From Strongyloides papillosus (taxonomy: Eukaryota; Nematoda; Chromadorea; Rhabditida; Strongyloididae), in contig SRSI01000038.1 in the NCBI GenBank assembly GCA_005656395.1, positions 1 through 64,000 on the forward strand: a stretch of 64,000 nucleotides of DNA, read 5' to 3'. Positions within the stretch are counted from its first letter, which is position 1, and each line of letters opens with the position of its first letter. A program made the position numbers and the translations under genes. Under the pieces are notes generated by a model that searched no databases, was not told the DNA's origin, and was given only the letters and a program-made list of their open reading frames with translations. Shown in pieces: positions 30,892-42,065 of this stretch.

Positions 30892-32772
30892 ATGGAAGAA
30901 TACAAGTTATTGGTCAAGTACAACCTGAAACCAATCTCAGTTCAGGCTTGTAGGGATCTGGAACTTCAAGTGTCAGGGACAAAGGAGGAGTTAGCCAGAA
31001 GAATCGTTGAAAGTGGGGAAGATGGCACCAAGCTTGCTTATTTGGTTAGAAGAATTGAGCAAATAGATCCGGAAGATCTTGAGTTTTCTTATAGAGAGCC
31101 AAAAGAAGAAGTAAATGGTATCAAAAGTGAGGTAGTAGAAAATGTTAAGAAAGAATCTACTAGAAATTCATTGGAGCTAATGAAATCAGTTAAGACAATG
31201 GAGGAAGGATGCAACGTGGAGGTTTTTATAAAACGGTTTCAGTTGGCCTTATCAGCGGCTGGATTATCTCCGCAAAGTAGTGAAGCAACGAGTTGGTTAT
31301 TGATGAAAGTTAGTGATGATATTCAGTTTCGTCTTCAGGAATATTCTGTGAATATTGAGGAAGTATCAAGTACAATATTGTGTGGAAAGTTACGCAATTG
31401 GTATTCAACAACTATGACAAAGGCTGAAGCAGAATGTGAATTAATAGCCTTCAAGCTAGATCAAAAAAATATAGAAGAATCACTCAAGAAACTTAAGAAT
31501 CTTGTCTCTGCGCAAAATGTTCATCTTGCAAGAAAGGATAAAGATGATAGAATCCGCTATGAGATATTGAGACAGTTGAGAGAGATTCCCAATTTGAAAA
31601 ATTTAGGATTAATTGGCAGAAATTTCTCGTTGGATGAGTTGGAAGCTGAGTTAAAAATTGAATATAAATTAGAAAATTTACATTTAAGTAAGAATAATGA
31701 AGGAGAGAAAAATTATGATAAAAAAAAAATTAAAAAATGTTTTGGATGCCAGCAGCCTGGGCATATAAAAACAGAATGTCCTAATGTGGAAAAGGAAGAA
31801 AGGATAAGTAATATAATTGAAGAAATGGATGATAGCAATGAGAATACAATTGATGCTAGTATCATGGTAAATAATTTGGTTAAAGCCGTAAAGGTGTTTC
31901 CGGATTCTGGATCTAAAATTAATTGCATAAGTCCTAAGTTAGTTAAAGAAATGAATTTAACTTTATCGGAAAAGAAGAAAAAAGGTGCTTTAGCAGATGG
32001 TTCACCTATCAATGTGAATACCATAATAGAGCAAATTGAGTTGACATTAAATGGAAAGAAAATAAAAATAAGAGATGTTTGGGTATTAGATATTAGGCAT
32101 GATTTACTGATTGGTACAAGAACGTTATGTGAATGTGACTTTGTCATTAAATGGAATAAGTCTATAGATGATGATGATAAAATAATGATGCAATGTGGTG
32201 AAGAACAGCAAGTTGAATTAAAATGTGAAATAATAAAAAAAATTCCAGATGTATGGTTAGAACCTGATTTTGATTTAGAATTGTTCAAATTTAATTCACC
32301 AAACATAGAGCTCAATAATGACGAAATATCAGAACAAAATATGTACGACCCATTATCCGCTATGAGAAACGAATTATCAAATCAAGTTCAAATGAAGTTA
32401 GGTACAGAAAAAATTAAGAAGTTTTATAAATTTAAGCTTGTAGCTGGTTCAATATCTGTAAGAAAAAAAGATGGAACAGTTAGATTATGTCAAGACTTGC
32501 ATGTACTTAATAAGATGGTAAGAAAAGTTAGAAAGAAAAATGCTTATTGGATCGGAAAGTTACCTATAAAAGTGGATAGTATAAAGGCAATGAGATTTAA
32601 AGATGAAAAATACGGGTCATTTAAATTTATTTTTACGAATCACGTTAGAGCCGATGCCAATAGCGTGAATAATGTGTTGTTAAGACAGAAATGTGTGCTG
32701 AAAATCGTCGTCAAGTTCAAAGAAAGGTTAATAAACTTGGATACAAAAAGACAGCTCCTCTTAATAAACTAG
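30892..32772 (+). CDS. Truncated Gag-protease-RT protein of element 3
   Basis: 626 residues. The N-terminus (about 13-43, with ACRDLELQVSGTKEELARRI) looks like a SAP helix-extended-loop-helix motif, a DNA-binding module. Gag follows, then a zinc knuckle C283-C286-H291-C296, a protease with PDSGS at D338, and the beginning of a reverse transcriptase (DGTVRLCQDLHVLNK near 520-535). The polymerase motif, RNase H and integrase are absent. From about 32690 another frame makes better sense for about 45 codons, so the end of this ORF is probably out of frame after a deletion. Gag and protease look intact. Confidence 0.8.
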   Translation: MEEYKLLVKYNLKPISVQACRDLELQVSGTKEELARRIVESGEDGTKLAYLVRRIEQIDPEDLEFSYREPKEEVNGIKSEVVENVKKESTRNSLELMKSVKTMEEGCNVEVFIKRFQLALSAAGLSPQSSEATSWLLMKVSDDIQFRLQEYSVNIEEVSSTILCGKLRNWYSTTMTKAEAECELIAFKLDQKNIEESLKKLKNLVSAQNVHLARKDKDDRIRYEILRQLREIPNLKNLGLIGRNFSLDELEAELKIEYKLENLHLSKNNEGEKNYDKKKIKKCFGCQQPGHIKTECPNVEKEERISNIIEEMDDSNENTIDASIMVNNLVKAVKVFPDSGSKINCISPKLVKEMNLTLSEKKKKGALADGSPINVNTIIEQIELTLNGKKIKIRDVWVLDIRHDLLIGTRTLCECDFVIKWNKSIDDDDKIMMQCGEEQQVELKCEIIKKIPDVWLEPDFDLELFKFNSPNIELNNDEISEQNMYDPLSAMRNELSNQVQMKLGTEKIKKFYKFKLVAGSISVRKKDGTVRLCQDLHVLNKMVRKVRKKNAYWIGKLPIKVDSIKAMRFKDEKYGSFKFIFTNHVRADANSVNNVLLRQKCVLKIVVKFKERLINLDTKRQLLLIN

Positions 32773-32880
32773 AAAAAATAACTAATTCGGGGGATAACTG
32801 GACCCTTAAAAGTTAGTGGAAGAGGAGAGAAAAAATTGAAGATGATATTATAAAGAAGGAAAATTATAGAGAAAGGGGAA

Positions 32881-32977
32881 AGTGAGAATAAAATGAACAA
32901 TCGCTATATGTTAATTATTAGCAATTATTAGATTATTTATATTGTACCCAGTTTATAATGTTATCTTTAATAAAATT
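32881..32977 (+). repeat. 3' LTR of element 3
   Basis: Copy of 30749-30845 with two substitutions, preceded by the purine run GAGAAAGGGGAA. Confidence 0.8.
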
Positions 32978-33851
32978 TATAACTTTTAGCAATATATTTT
33001 AAAACATAAGTTTGTACAATTATATAAATTTAATAATCTAGAAGTTACTAAATAAGGGAATTTTGGTAAGCATCTTTCAATCTCCGAGTTTTTTAATTTA
33101 TATTTTATACCATGAAACAAGATTTATGCTGTAAACAGACTTTTTGTCAAAAAAATTCTGCAAACGTTTTTAGCATTGTTTTAACTTTTAAATTAAGAGA
33201 CAATTAAAGGTTATTTATTTTTCTAATAATTGGAAGATATTAATTAAAGTATATAAGTTTGTCCCATTTTTTATTTTAATATTTATCTAAGTCGGTTTGC
33301 TGCATTAAATGCAAATATGTTTTTTATTAATTAGTACGTATAAATTATTGTAATAATATTATTTACAGATTTCTAGTATAATATTTGCAATTCCAGTGCG
33401 TAATTTGTTTTATTTTATCTATTAAGGTTGTATAAATACGCTTATCAGTTGTTAATTGTGTACAGAATTTGAACATTTTTAACATAAACTGTTTTTAAAA
33501 TACATGTCTAATGTACGATTAAGTTTTTTTTAAGTTTTGACCATTTATTAATATACACTTGTAATGTGAAATAAATTAGGAATATCATTATGAATATCAC
33601 TTACTATATAACATTGCATATCTTATAAACTAAACAAATATATACTACAAGGGCATTGTATATAATCGCACAATCTTTAAAAAATTTATATTTTAGTTAG
33701 TTATGTTTTATATAGTACCCTTATATAAATTATACATTTAAAAATATCATAATAAGACGTTATTTTTATTTCTTGAATTTATTATAAATGGTACATTTCA
33801 ACTAAAATCTTAAGCAAAATTATTAAAAATACTATAGCCTTATAAAAAAGA

Positions 33852-34646
33852 TGCCCCGTGTGAGGCTCGAACTCACGACCTTCAGATTATGAGACTGACG
33901 CGCTGCCGAGGGTGCACGTCAACTATTCAAAATTTTCTGTCAAAAAACGCGATTTAGAGAAATCACGGTTTTTTGACAAAAAATGCATTTTAGAAATTGC
34001 ATAGTGAAATAGTATATTTTCTACTATGCAATAAATAAAATGCTAAACCTCAGCATTCTCGACTACCGAGAAACTGGGTTTTATAAACCGACGACATTGA
34101 AAATGTACCAACCCTACACTTATTTCATTTCATTCACTTAAAATTTTTCTGTCACTTTAAAAAAAACAAAAGTACACATAGTATATACATTTTCCCAAAA
34201 AATTGTAAAAATTTTCTTCCTTTGTCTTTTTAAAAAATAAATAAATTTTGTGTTTTTTTTTTCAAAAATATGAACTTCCTTAAAGTAAAACTGTATAAAC
34301 AAAAAAATATTGTATCGAAAATTTTTTTTAAATAATTTTTATTATAACTGTATCAGTAGAATTTTGTTAAAAAATAATTCGTAGAATGTTTCTACTAATT
34401 CCTTATATGAGGACTAGACTATGCGATGCTAGTTAAAGGGAAGCCACGGGTCAAGACATCAACAAATTGATAAAAATAGTAAGATTTGGACGCTTTTTTA
34501 TTATTATATTTGCTAATGCTCCATATTTTAACTTATTTTGCAAAGTACTTTTAACACAAATTTGGAGTTTCATGTATCACGGTGAATTTGTAAAAAAGGC
34601 ATTGTAGAGTTGACGTGTTGCCCGCTGCCGACTGCGCCAACGAGGC
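33852..34646 (-). pseudogene. Elongator tRNA-Met(CAT) split by a DNA transposon
   Basis: The 3' 58 nt (33852-33909: anticodon CAT, T-arm GTGAGTTCGAGCCTCAC, acceptor ACGGGGC, discriminator A) and the 5' 15 nt (34632-34646: GCCTCGTTGGCGCAG) make a perfect 73-nt tRNA-Met when the 714-bp insert and one copy of the 8-bp duplication GCTGCCGA are removed. The insertion is in the D-arm. No other elongator tRNA-Met is in the window. Confidence 0.95.
33910..34623. mobile_element. Non-autonomous hAT-like element in tRNA-Met
   Basis: 714 bp flanked by the 8-bp duplication GCTGCCGA (33902-33909 and 34624-34631). Ends are short imperfect inverted repeats: GGGTGCACGTCAACT on the left and GGGCAACACGTCAACT on the right. 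There is no transposase ORF. An 8-bp duplication is typical of hAT (also P and Merlin) elements. A worn relative lies next to tRNA-Pro(AGG) at 18892. Confidence 0.85.
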
Positions 34647-35796
34647 TCGGACGACACCTTTTTAATCTATTAAATTAAAAAATGTCAAGAATCTTAAAGA
34701 GAATTATGTTAATATAGATGTTATTAAGAAACTTTAACATTTATGAATACTATTAGGAACAATTTTAAATAATTTATCTTGAAAAATGCTACACAATTAT
34801 ACTTTTTAGTATTAAATAGTATGATGAATAAGTTTTTTTCTTAAAGTTACAATATATACTTTTCACAAATACGATATTTTATTTAAAAAATTCTTTAACT
34901 TTATTTACATCAAAAAGTACATTTTAAAATAACCTGCATAAACCATGTTATTGTTGTCTAATGCTTTTAATAATTTTGTCATGGTGTTTAAACATATTTT
35001 TCGATAAAATTAAAAATATTTTTAATGTCTATGTAAAAAAATATCAGTTTATACAATTTTAATTATTGTACTAAATTACCTGTAGTAGAATTGGCAAGTC
35101 TTATAGATTGCTATGTATCTAAGACTGTAACATTGTTCATATTTTCTACCATTTCTTTCACCTACACTCATTTTTTCTTAAATCTAAGTTTCGCAGAGCT
35201 TCTTATGTAAGGTCGCTTAATTTTGATAAATTTTTTAACTAAATTTTATTATGTCAAAAACAAAAACGTAACAAATAAATATATAAAACAATATTAGTTA
35301 AAGTTAAATAAAATTCATTTACTAAGACGCATCATGCATCATACTTTCAATAATTATTATTATCGTTATCCGTAAGTGTTATTATATCTTCCTTCAAATC
35401 TATACAAAATGAATTATTTTTTTATAAAATGATTATTAAACACTTAATATTTCTATAGTATTTATATTTAAAAGTGTTTTTTTTATAAAACTGTCTTATA
35501 AACTTTTATTGGAAATTTTATTTGCTCTACTAAAGGAAAAAAATTTGAAAATGCGATATTATATTATTAGGTGAAACTATGGCATGAAATAAGATTTATC
35601 CTTAAGAAAATAATTTAAAATATAAAAAGATTCTAATATATAGTAAATAAAGTCGTCTTATGTAGATCTGCATAGAACAATTCACCTACTATGCATTTAA
35701 GATGTTAATAATGTTCCGAAAAAATATGTAAACGAAATTTATGTCAGTAGTTTTGATAAGTTTTCTATTGGCGGGTTAAGAATTGTTCGGAAACAA

Positions 35797-35890
35797 GCCC
35801 CATTGGCGCAGTTGGTTAGCGCGTGGTACTTATAAGTTAAAGCTTTTCTAAGCAATGCCAAGGTCACCAGTTCGAGCCTGGTATGGGGCA
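35797..35890 (+). tRNA. tRNA-Ile(TAT) with 20-nt intron
   Basis: 94 nt. Acceptor GCCCCAT/ATGGGGC, discriminator A, and anticodon stem TGGTA/TGCCA. The loop CTTATAA is interrupted one base 3' of the anticodon, the standard nuclear position. Removing 20 nt leaves 74 nt. Confidence 0.95.
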
Positions 35891-36332
35891 AAAAATGGTA
35901 TTTTTTATTTAAAATACTACAAAAAAACAGTCCAATAACTATATTTTTGCATTTTTACAATCTCGCAAAGGTGAACAATTAGAAGAAAACTAAAAAAAGC
36001 TAATTAATAACGTTGTAAATTGCTTTTGAGAAATTAGAAAATTTGCTAATTCTTTTTTAAAATTATGATATAATTGGAGTAATATTTTAAAGTATGTTTT
36101 GATAAGATTTAATTTCTGCTGTAAAAAAAATTTAAATTATCAAGCCTGTAATCTACATATATGTATAATTATTTAGAACTAAAATATTAATTATAAATAA
36201 ATAAGGTAAAACATTTATTTTTTATTCCTCTTAAATTACATTTGTAAGAAAAATATTTTGTTTGTTAATTAACAAATTCAATTAAAATTTTTTGTGTAAT
36301 GATACGTTTTAAGTACCCCACGGCAAGGTCGT

Positions 36333-36404
36333 GGGGATATAGCTCAGTGGTAGAGCATGTGACTGCAGATCATATGGTCCCCGGTTCAATCCCGGGTGTC
36401 CCCT
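36333..36404 (+). tRNA. tRNA-Cys(GCA)
   Basis: 72 nt. Acceptor GGGGATA/TGTCCCC, anticodon GCA in a TGTGA/TCATA stem, and discriminator T, the usual identity base for tRNA-Cys. Element 4 begins 545 bp downstream. Confidence 0.97.
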
Positions 36405-36948
36405 ACATCTACCGTTTTTTTAAGTAGACACATATTTGTTACATCAAACAATTTAATATTTTTATTTTTTAATAATATTAAAAAAATGCATTAGATTTTT
36501 TTATCGCATTTTTAAAGATTAATTACAATGAAATCGAAAATAAAATAATACCACAAACATTGAAATATTTATATACTCAAAAATTAAGGCACGTCTTTAA
36601 TAGTTATAATTGATAAATAATTATAGCAAAAATGCGATGAATTATGTTTTATGACTATATTCAATAAAATATCTTAAATACAAGCGCATTACGTAAATAA
36701 AATTTATTTCAGCTAGAACTAGTGTACTGAAGTTTTAACAATAAAAAAAATAAAAATTAATATGACTAGTTCAAGAATATATTTTTTGGCTATTTGCTTA
36801 TAAAAATCGGTTAATTTTGTTAAATTTTATATTTTTGTAATTACAGGTAAATATTATATTATTTTTATGTCTTTTAATTTTTAAATAGTAATGATTTAAT
36901 AAGATTACAAAAGCAACTGTTCTTTTTAAAAATAATTATTGACAATAC

Positions 36949-37099
36949 TGTGAATACACTTCACAAAAAACATGACAGTTATTATGAGATGACACATTAA
37001 GGGGTTAATATTGTAAACGTTATATATTATGTTACTAATATGTTAATTATTAATATGTTTATTGTAGGGGTATAAGTCAACTAAAATAAAAATTTTACT
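36949..37099 (+). repeat. 5' LTR of element 4
   Basis: 151 bp, followed by a 199-bp leader to the ATG. Confidence 0.93.
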
Positions 37100-37298
37100 T
37101 AGAGAGTAAAATAAAAAGTTAATTTGCATCAGTTTTTGTAAAGAAATCCAGTGAGTAAAGCTAGGATTCTGTAATTTGTGTGTAATAGTGAGGGTAAAGT
37201 CATCAAAACCAGGTGTCAATAGTGAGGACAGGTTTTGGCGTGATACACGTGGAGCTAAATTTTACTTGAGGAAGCTCCAGATAAGTGTATAGAAGTAG

Positions 37299-40200
37299 AT
37301 GCCCTCCAAAGAGGAAAAGTTAAAGAGTGTGTTAAGTGCTGCTAACGAGTTAGGACTGAATATCTCGAACGAAGTAGTACCGGGAAAGAAGCTATCGGTA
37401 ATCAATTTGTTATTGAGAGGTTACAGTGATAAGCCGGAAGAGCTAGTGGAAAATATTAGACTAATTGTAGCTGATATAAAACGGTTATTGAAGACAACTA
37501 CTGTGTTGGTGAAGAAACCTAAGGCTGAGGAGAAAACAGAGAAGATGGCGCGATACGACCTGTCTCTGTACAAAACACTGCCAGTATTTGAAGGTGAAAG
37601 TAGTTTTGTGAATTTCTATGAACAATTTAAAGATGCGATGGAGTTCGCAGTGGATGATGAAGATGAAGAGGAGCTTCATCCTGTACCAGAAAAGAAGCAA
37701 TTAGTGCTTTTAAAAGGAAAACTTGGTGAAAAAGTTCAAGAGAGATTGAGAACCATCGATAAAGATAGCAATTTAACTCAAATCACTGAATTCTTGAAAG
37801 AATGTTACGCCAAGTACGAGGTATCTAAAGATAAGCTTAGAATTCATATCAATAGAATGTCGAGAGATGATTTCAAAAATTATGAAGAGTATTTGAAAGA
37901 GCTATTTAAACTTTGTGAGAAATATCACATGAAAGAAGAGAAAGAAGTCAGAGATAAGTTGATTATAGCTGACATAATTTGTAAACATGATGCACAAACC
38001 CAAAGAGCGGTAGAAAATTGTGGTATAAAGAATCCCGATGATCTTGTAGAGTTTCTAAAATTACGTGAGAAAAGAGATGGTAAATTTGATAACGTGAGAA
38101 ACAAGAAAGGGTTTTCTAGTAAAAGTTTTAATCAGTCCAAGACTGAAGTTAAAGGTACAAAATTTAAGATGCATCAAGAAACTCCAGTTAATAAGAAAGA
38201 CAACATTATATGCTATGCTTGTCAAAGTAAAGGACACTATGCCAGTGAGTGTAAAACAAAAGGTGACAGTCTTGAAAAGGTATCTCGAATTGAAACTGAA
38301 AGGAAAGTGAATGTTGTAAAGAAAGATAAGATGAAGAAATTTGATCGTTGTCCTAGAAGTGTAAGTGAAAGATGCAATAATGATCTCATAATCAATGTAA
38401 AACTGGGCAAAAAGAGTAAAGAGGTTGAAAGAATATGTATGGTAAAGGGGCTTATCGATACAGGAAGCACTGTTACCATAATTTCAGAGAAGGAAGCCAG
38501 ATACTTAGGTTATGATGACAATGTTTGCAAAGATGAAGGAACCTCCTTTGTATTAGCAAATGGTGCCAAGTGGAAGGCAGAAGGGACAATGATGCTTGAA
38601 ATTTGTATCGAAGATGTGAAAATTTATAATCAGGTATCTATTGTTAAAGAAGAAGAAATATGCACCAATGGAAAATATAATATGATTATTGGTAATGACA
38701 CTTTGATGGCAGAAGGTGCAAATATCAATTACGCTACCAAAGAAATCACCTTCTTGGGTAGGTTGGTAAATGCTAATTGCGACTCAAATGTCAAAGCTGA
38801 GGGGCTGATGAACCGTGTATCCACCGTAAGAAGGGAAGGAACGCCCTGTGTATTTGAATTGAAGGAGAAGATGAAGAGTGCATTTCCTGAGGTTATCTCA
38901 GATTCTAAAGTGGATATTGGATGCTGTAAGTTAAGTGCTCCTAAATTGCAGGTATTAAAACAATTTCCAAAAGCATATCGTTACAAACATAGCGTAAAGG
39001 ACAAAGAAATTATCAAAGAAACGATTGAACAATGGCTGCAAATTGGTGCTATCAAAAAGTGCTACAATCCTTCTGTTATCATCAATTTGACAGTTGCAGT
39101 TAGATTTGATACTACTGAGGTAGTGATGAAAAATGACAAATTGGAAGATGAAGTTCAAATACAAGTAAAACGAGATACCAGAGTATGTTTAGATGCAAGA
39201 CAGGTGAATAAATGTTTGCAAAGATCGTTTGTGATACCAAAGAACTTGAAAGATGAATATGGAAGACTGTGCAAAGGTCGTTACTTCTCAAAGATAGATT
39301 TACGACAATTTTTCTTGCAAATACCACTGAACGAGGAAGATAAGACACTGTTGGGAATACAATGTCCTGTAACGAATGAGTTGTACAGTTGGCAAAGGCT
39401 ACCGTTTGGTTTAAATGTATCAAGCAGTATTGCGCAATCCATTATCAACGAAGTTATTGAGAATTGTGAATTTAAGGACGAGAACGGAGCTGTAATTGAT
39501 GAAAACCTCTATGGTGTTATGGCGTATATTGATGATATACTTATTTACACAATGGAGGATTCCATGCAATTTCATAAGACGATTTTGTTTTGTATGTTAA
39601 AAGGTTTATGTAATTACGGTTTAAAGATTAATGCTGGTAAAATGGAGCTTATGAGAACCGAGATATGTTATCTCAATGTTATTTTAAGTCATATGAAGAT
39701 AAGACCAAATCCAATGTATATTAAGGGACTATTGAAAATGAAAAAGCCTTCTAATGTATCGGAGTTAAGGAGATACTTAGGAGCAGTAAATTACTGTCGT
39801 GATTTTATATTTGGTATAACAGAATTGGAAAAACCACTGTTAACTTTATTGCAAAAGGATCAATCCTATTTGTGGACTGATGAATGTGAGCGAAGTTATA
39901 ATGAAATACAGACAATGTTGAAGGAAGTTGGATTTTTAAAATTGCCTGACCAGAGTAGAGAATTTATTTTATTTGTTGATGCAAGTAAGTATAGTGAGTC
40001 CGGATTACTAATGCAGATGGCGAAAGTCAATGAAATTGAGAAACTATGGATTGAAAAAGAATCGAAGAGATATCCTGACAAATACAAGGGTATTGTTGAA
40101 GACTTGAAAGAAAATCAATCAAGCATAAATGAAGATGAAGAAAGATTATTACCTGTTGGCTATTATTCTAAGAAGTTAGGAATGGGGGAGAGTGCTAGTG

Positions 40201-41720
40201 CAACGCTTCTGGAAGTTAGAGGTTTATGTAGAACATTAGATCACTTCAAAGAAGTTACGAAAACTTCCAAGGTTATAGCTTACACAGACCATAAACCCAT
40301 TCTACAAATGTTGAAAGGTGGAAAACCAGAATCTGGACGTTATATAAGATATATAAATAGAATTTTTCAATATGATGGGCTGAGAATCAGGTATTTAGAA
40401 GGTGCTAAGAATATCGCAGCTGATTACATGTCAAGAGCCTACTGTAGAGCTACGAGAAGAAAATTAATAAGAGTAAAAGAAAAAGGAAATGAAATCTTAG
40501 TCAAAGATGGAAACAACCCGGCTGAAGAAGGAGGAGGATGCACAGAAAGTCAACTCAACGATGAAATCCAAGGAAAAGAAGAGATGGAGGAGAAAAAGCT
40601 GCTCCTGTTCAAAGAAATCCATGACCAACAAGGACATCCATATGCTGAAGCAAGTATTGACATGTTGGAGAAAAGATGGCCGTACGAGAACATTAAGCGA
40701 GAGTATAGAAATTATGTTAACAACTGTAAAATATGTATCGAACGTAACGGCATCCACAAAACAATGATGAAGATGGGAGAGTTCACCGCCGATAGACCAC
40801 TTCAAATGGTGCAAATGGACTGCCTGGGACCATTACCTACATCTGAGAGAGGCTACAAACATCTGTTGGTATGGATAGATGTCAATACTAGATTTGTGGG
40901 AGGGTGGCCTATCCCAGATTTAAGTCATGAAAAAATAGTTGAAGCTGTAGAAGAATCTCTGATCTACAGATATGGGATGGTGGAAAATGTAAAGGCCGAC
41001 AATAGCAAATATTTCGATAAAGCATTAGAGGTACTAAAAGAAAGATACAAAATTGGTGTTGAAAGAGGGGTACCATACAAACATACATCCCAATCTTTGG
41101 TGGAGCGTGTTATTCAAACACTCCAAAATGTAATTAGCAAGACGGGAATGGAACTTCTTATCAACTTGGAGGCCCAATGGGACAAAGTGGTTCAACGTGG
41201 ATTTTATGCTATAAACAATATGAAGCATGCGACTTTGAGAGAATCCCCGTATTTTTTAATGTTTGGTAGGAGACCACTATTATCATGGGACTTAGAAGAA
41301 ATGGAAGATATGGATGCTACTGAGAGAGAAGGAAGAATAAGTTATTTGGTGGACCAGCAGACTGAATTTGAGCATCAATTATGTAATCGTTACAGCGCCT
41401 TGTTAATGAAAGCTGTGAGAAGTAAAATGAATCAAATGATCATGGAAAATAAGAAAAAGGAAAAGTCTGCTGTTGAAAAATCCCATTATACACCGGAGCA
41501 AACGCCGCGAGATCGATTAAATATAAAAGTTGGAGATCCTGTAGCCGTATTCTTTCCTAAAAAGAATAAGTTCGAGGCCTGCTGGAAGACAGGTTATATT
41601 GTGGTAAATATAACGAATGATGAAGGAGAAAGTTTAAAAATTTATTGTAAGAAGAAAAATAAAACCAAAGGCCGACCATTAGTAAGAAGCATTAATGATG
41701 TCAAATTATTGAACCTCTGA
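37299..41720 (+). CDS. Gag-Pol polyprotein of element 4
   Basis: 1473 residues in one frame. Gag (1 to about 300, Lys/Glu-rich); zinc knuckle C305-C308-H313-C318; protease IDTGS at D387; reverse transcriptase with RLPFG and YIDD (743-746); RNase H with a complete set (VDAS at D894, LLEVRG, YTDHKPI, AADYMSR); integrase with an H-H-C-C finger (HDQQGH ... CKICIE) and D1174, D1234, E1269. The C-terminus ends in KGRPLVRSINDVK, a motif also seen as GRPLVRDV at the end of element 5. The start is the first ATG after the leader. All enzymes look competent. Confidence 0.95.
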   Translation: MPSKEEKLKSVLSAANELGLNISNEVVPGKKLSVINLLLRGYSDKPEELVENIRLIVADIKRLLKTTTVLVKKPKAEEKTEKMARYDLSLYKTLPVFEGESSFVNFYEQFKDAMEFAVDDEDEEELHPVPEKKQLVLLKGKLGEKVQERLRTIDKDSNLTQITEFLKECYAKYEVSKDKLRIHINRMSRDDFKNYEEYLKELFKLCEKYHMKEEKEVRDKLIIADIICKHDAQTQRAVENCGIKNPDDLVEFLKLREKRDGKFDNVRNKKGFSSKSFNQSKTEVKGTKFKMHQETPVNKKDNIICYACQSKGHYASECKTKGDSLEKVSRIETERKVNVVKKDKMKKFDRCPRSVSERCNNDLIINVKLGKKSKEVERICMVKGLIDTGSTVTIISEKEARYLGYDDNVCKDEGTSFVLANGAKWKAEGTMMLEICIEDVKIYNQVSIVKEEEICTNGKYNMIIGNDTLMAEGANINYATKEITFLGRLVNANCDSNVKAEGLMNRVSTVRREGTPCVFELKEKMKSAFPEVISDSKVDIGCCKLSAPKLQVLKQFPKAYRYKHSVKDKEIIKETIEQWLQIGAIKKCYNPSVIINLTVAVRFDTTEVVMKNDKLEDEVQIQVKRDTRVCLDARQVNKCLQRSFVIPKNLKDEYGRLCKGRYFSKIDLRQFFLQIPLNEEDKTLLGIQCPVTNELYSWQRLPFGLNVSSSIAQSIINEVIENCEFKDENGAVIDENLYGVMAYIDDILIYTMEDSMQFHKTILFCMLKGLCNYGLKINAGKMELMRTEICYLNVILSHMKIRPNPMYIKGLLKMKKPSNVSELRRYLGAVNYCRDFIFGITELEKPLLTLLQKDQSYLWTDECERSYNEIQTMLKEVGFLKLPDQSREFILFVDASKYSESGLLMQMAKVNEIEKLWIEKESKRYPDKYKGIVEDLKENQSSINEDEERLLPVGYYSKKLGMGESASATLLEVRGLCRTLDHFKEVTKTSKVIAYTDHKPILQMLKGGKPESGRYIRYINRIFQYDGLRIRYLEGAKNIAADYMSRAYCRATRRKLIRVKEKGNEILVKDGNNPAEEGGGCTESQLNDEIQGKEEMEEKKLLLFKEIHDQQGHPYAEASIDMLEKRWPYENIKREYRNYVNNCKICIERNGIHKTMMKMGEFTADRPLQMVQMDCLGPLPTSERGYKHLLVWIDVNTRFVGGWPIPDLSHEKIVEAVEESLIYRYGMVENVKADNSKYFDKALEVLKERYKIGVERGVPYKHTSQSLVERVIQTLQNVISKTGMELLINLEAQWDKVVQRGFYAINNMKHATLRESPYFLMFGRRPLLSWDLEEMEDMDATEREGRISYLVDQQTEFEHQLCNRYSALLMKAVRSKMNQMIMENKKKEKSAVEKSHYTPEQTPRDRLNIKVGDPVAVFFPKKNKFEACWKTGYIVVNITNDEGESLKIYCKKKNKTKGRPLVRSINDVKLLNL

Positions 41721-41781
41721 AGTCAAATGATGTGCAGGCTGTGTAAAAATTATTAAATTCGTATCGTCTGAAGACAGGGGA

Positions 41782-41932
41782 TGTGAATACACTTCACAAA
41801 AAACATGACAGTTATTATGAGATGACACATTAAGGGGTTAATATTGTAAACGTTATCTATTATGTTACTAATATGTTAATTATTAATATGTTTATTGTAG
41901 GGGTATAAGTCAACTAAAATAAAAATTTTACT
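41782..41932 (+). repeat. 3' LTR of element 4
   Basis: 151 bp, one difference from the 5' copy, preceded by the polypurine tract. Confidence 0.93.
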
Positions 41933-42065
41933 ATACATAAAATCTATTTTTATATAAAACTTCATTTCTATGATTTTATTTTTTTTATTATTAATTATTT
42001 TTTTGTTAATTTATACTACTACTTGCATTATAAATATAATCATCGAATACATACATATTTTTAAC

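Larger units (their letters stand above)
30749..32977 (+). mobile_element. Internally deleted LTR retrotransposon, element 3
   Basis: Two direct repeats of about 97 bp (start AGTGAGAATAAA) bound a 2.2-kb unit, too short for a full Pol. They differ at two positions (GAATAATC/GAACAATC and CCAGTATA/CCAGTTTA). GAGAAAGGGGA stands before the right repeat as polypurine tract. The target duplication is uncertain; ATTTA at 30743-30747 and 32975-32979 is possible. RNase H and integrase are missing, so it would need proteins in trans. It lies 360 bp after element 2. Confidence 0.85.
30391..36944. other. AT-rich DNA around element 3, the split tRNA-Met and neighbours
   Basis: Outside the listed features (30391-30748, 32978-33851, 34647-35796, 35891-36332, 36405-36944) I see no coding stretch and no repeat shared with the rest of the window. 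Confidence 0.45.
36949..41932 (+). mobile_element. LTR retrotransposon, element 4 (Ty3/gypsy-type)
   Basis: 4984 bp with 151-bp LTRs starting TGTGAATAC and ending TTTTACT, flanked by the 4-bp duplication ATAC (36945-36948 and 41933-41936). The LTRs differ at one base (GTTATATATT versus GTTATCTATT). The purine run GAAGACAGGGGA stands before the 3' LTR. The 1473-codon frame is open, so the copy may be active. I see no clear tRNA primer site after the 5' LTR. Confidence 0.95.

Noticed and set aside
31713..32315. 200-codon ORF opposite element 3 Gag
   Set aside because: It is an antisense shadow of the Gag-protease frame; low-complexity Ser/Ile/Leu content reflects the complement of Lys/Asp/Asn codons.
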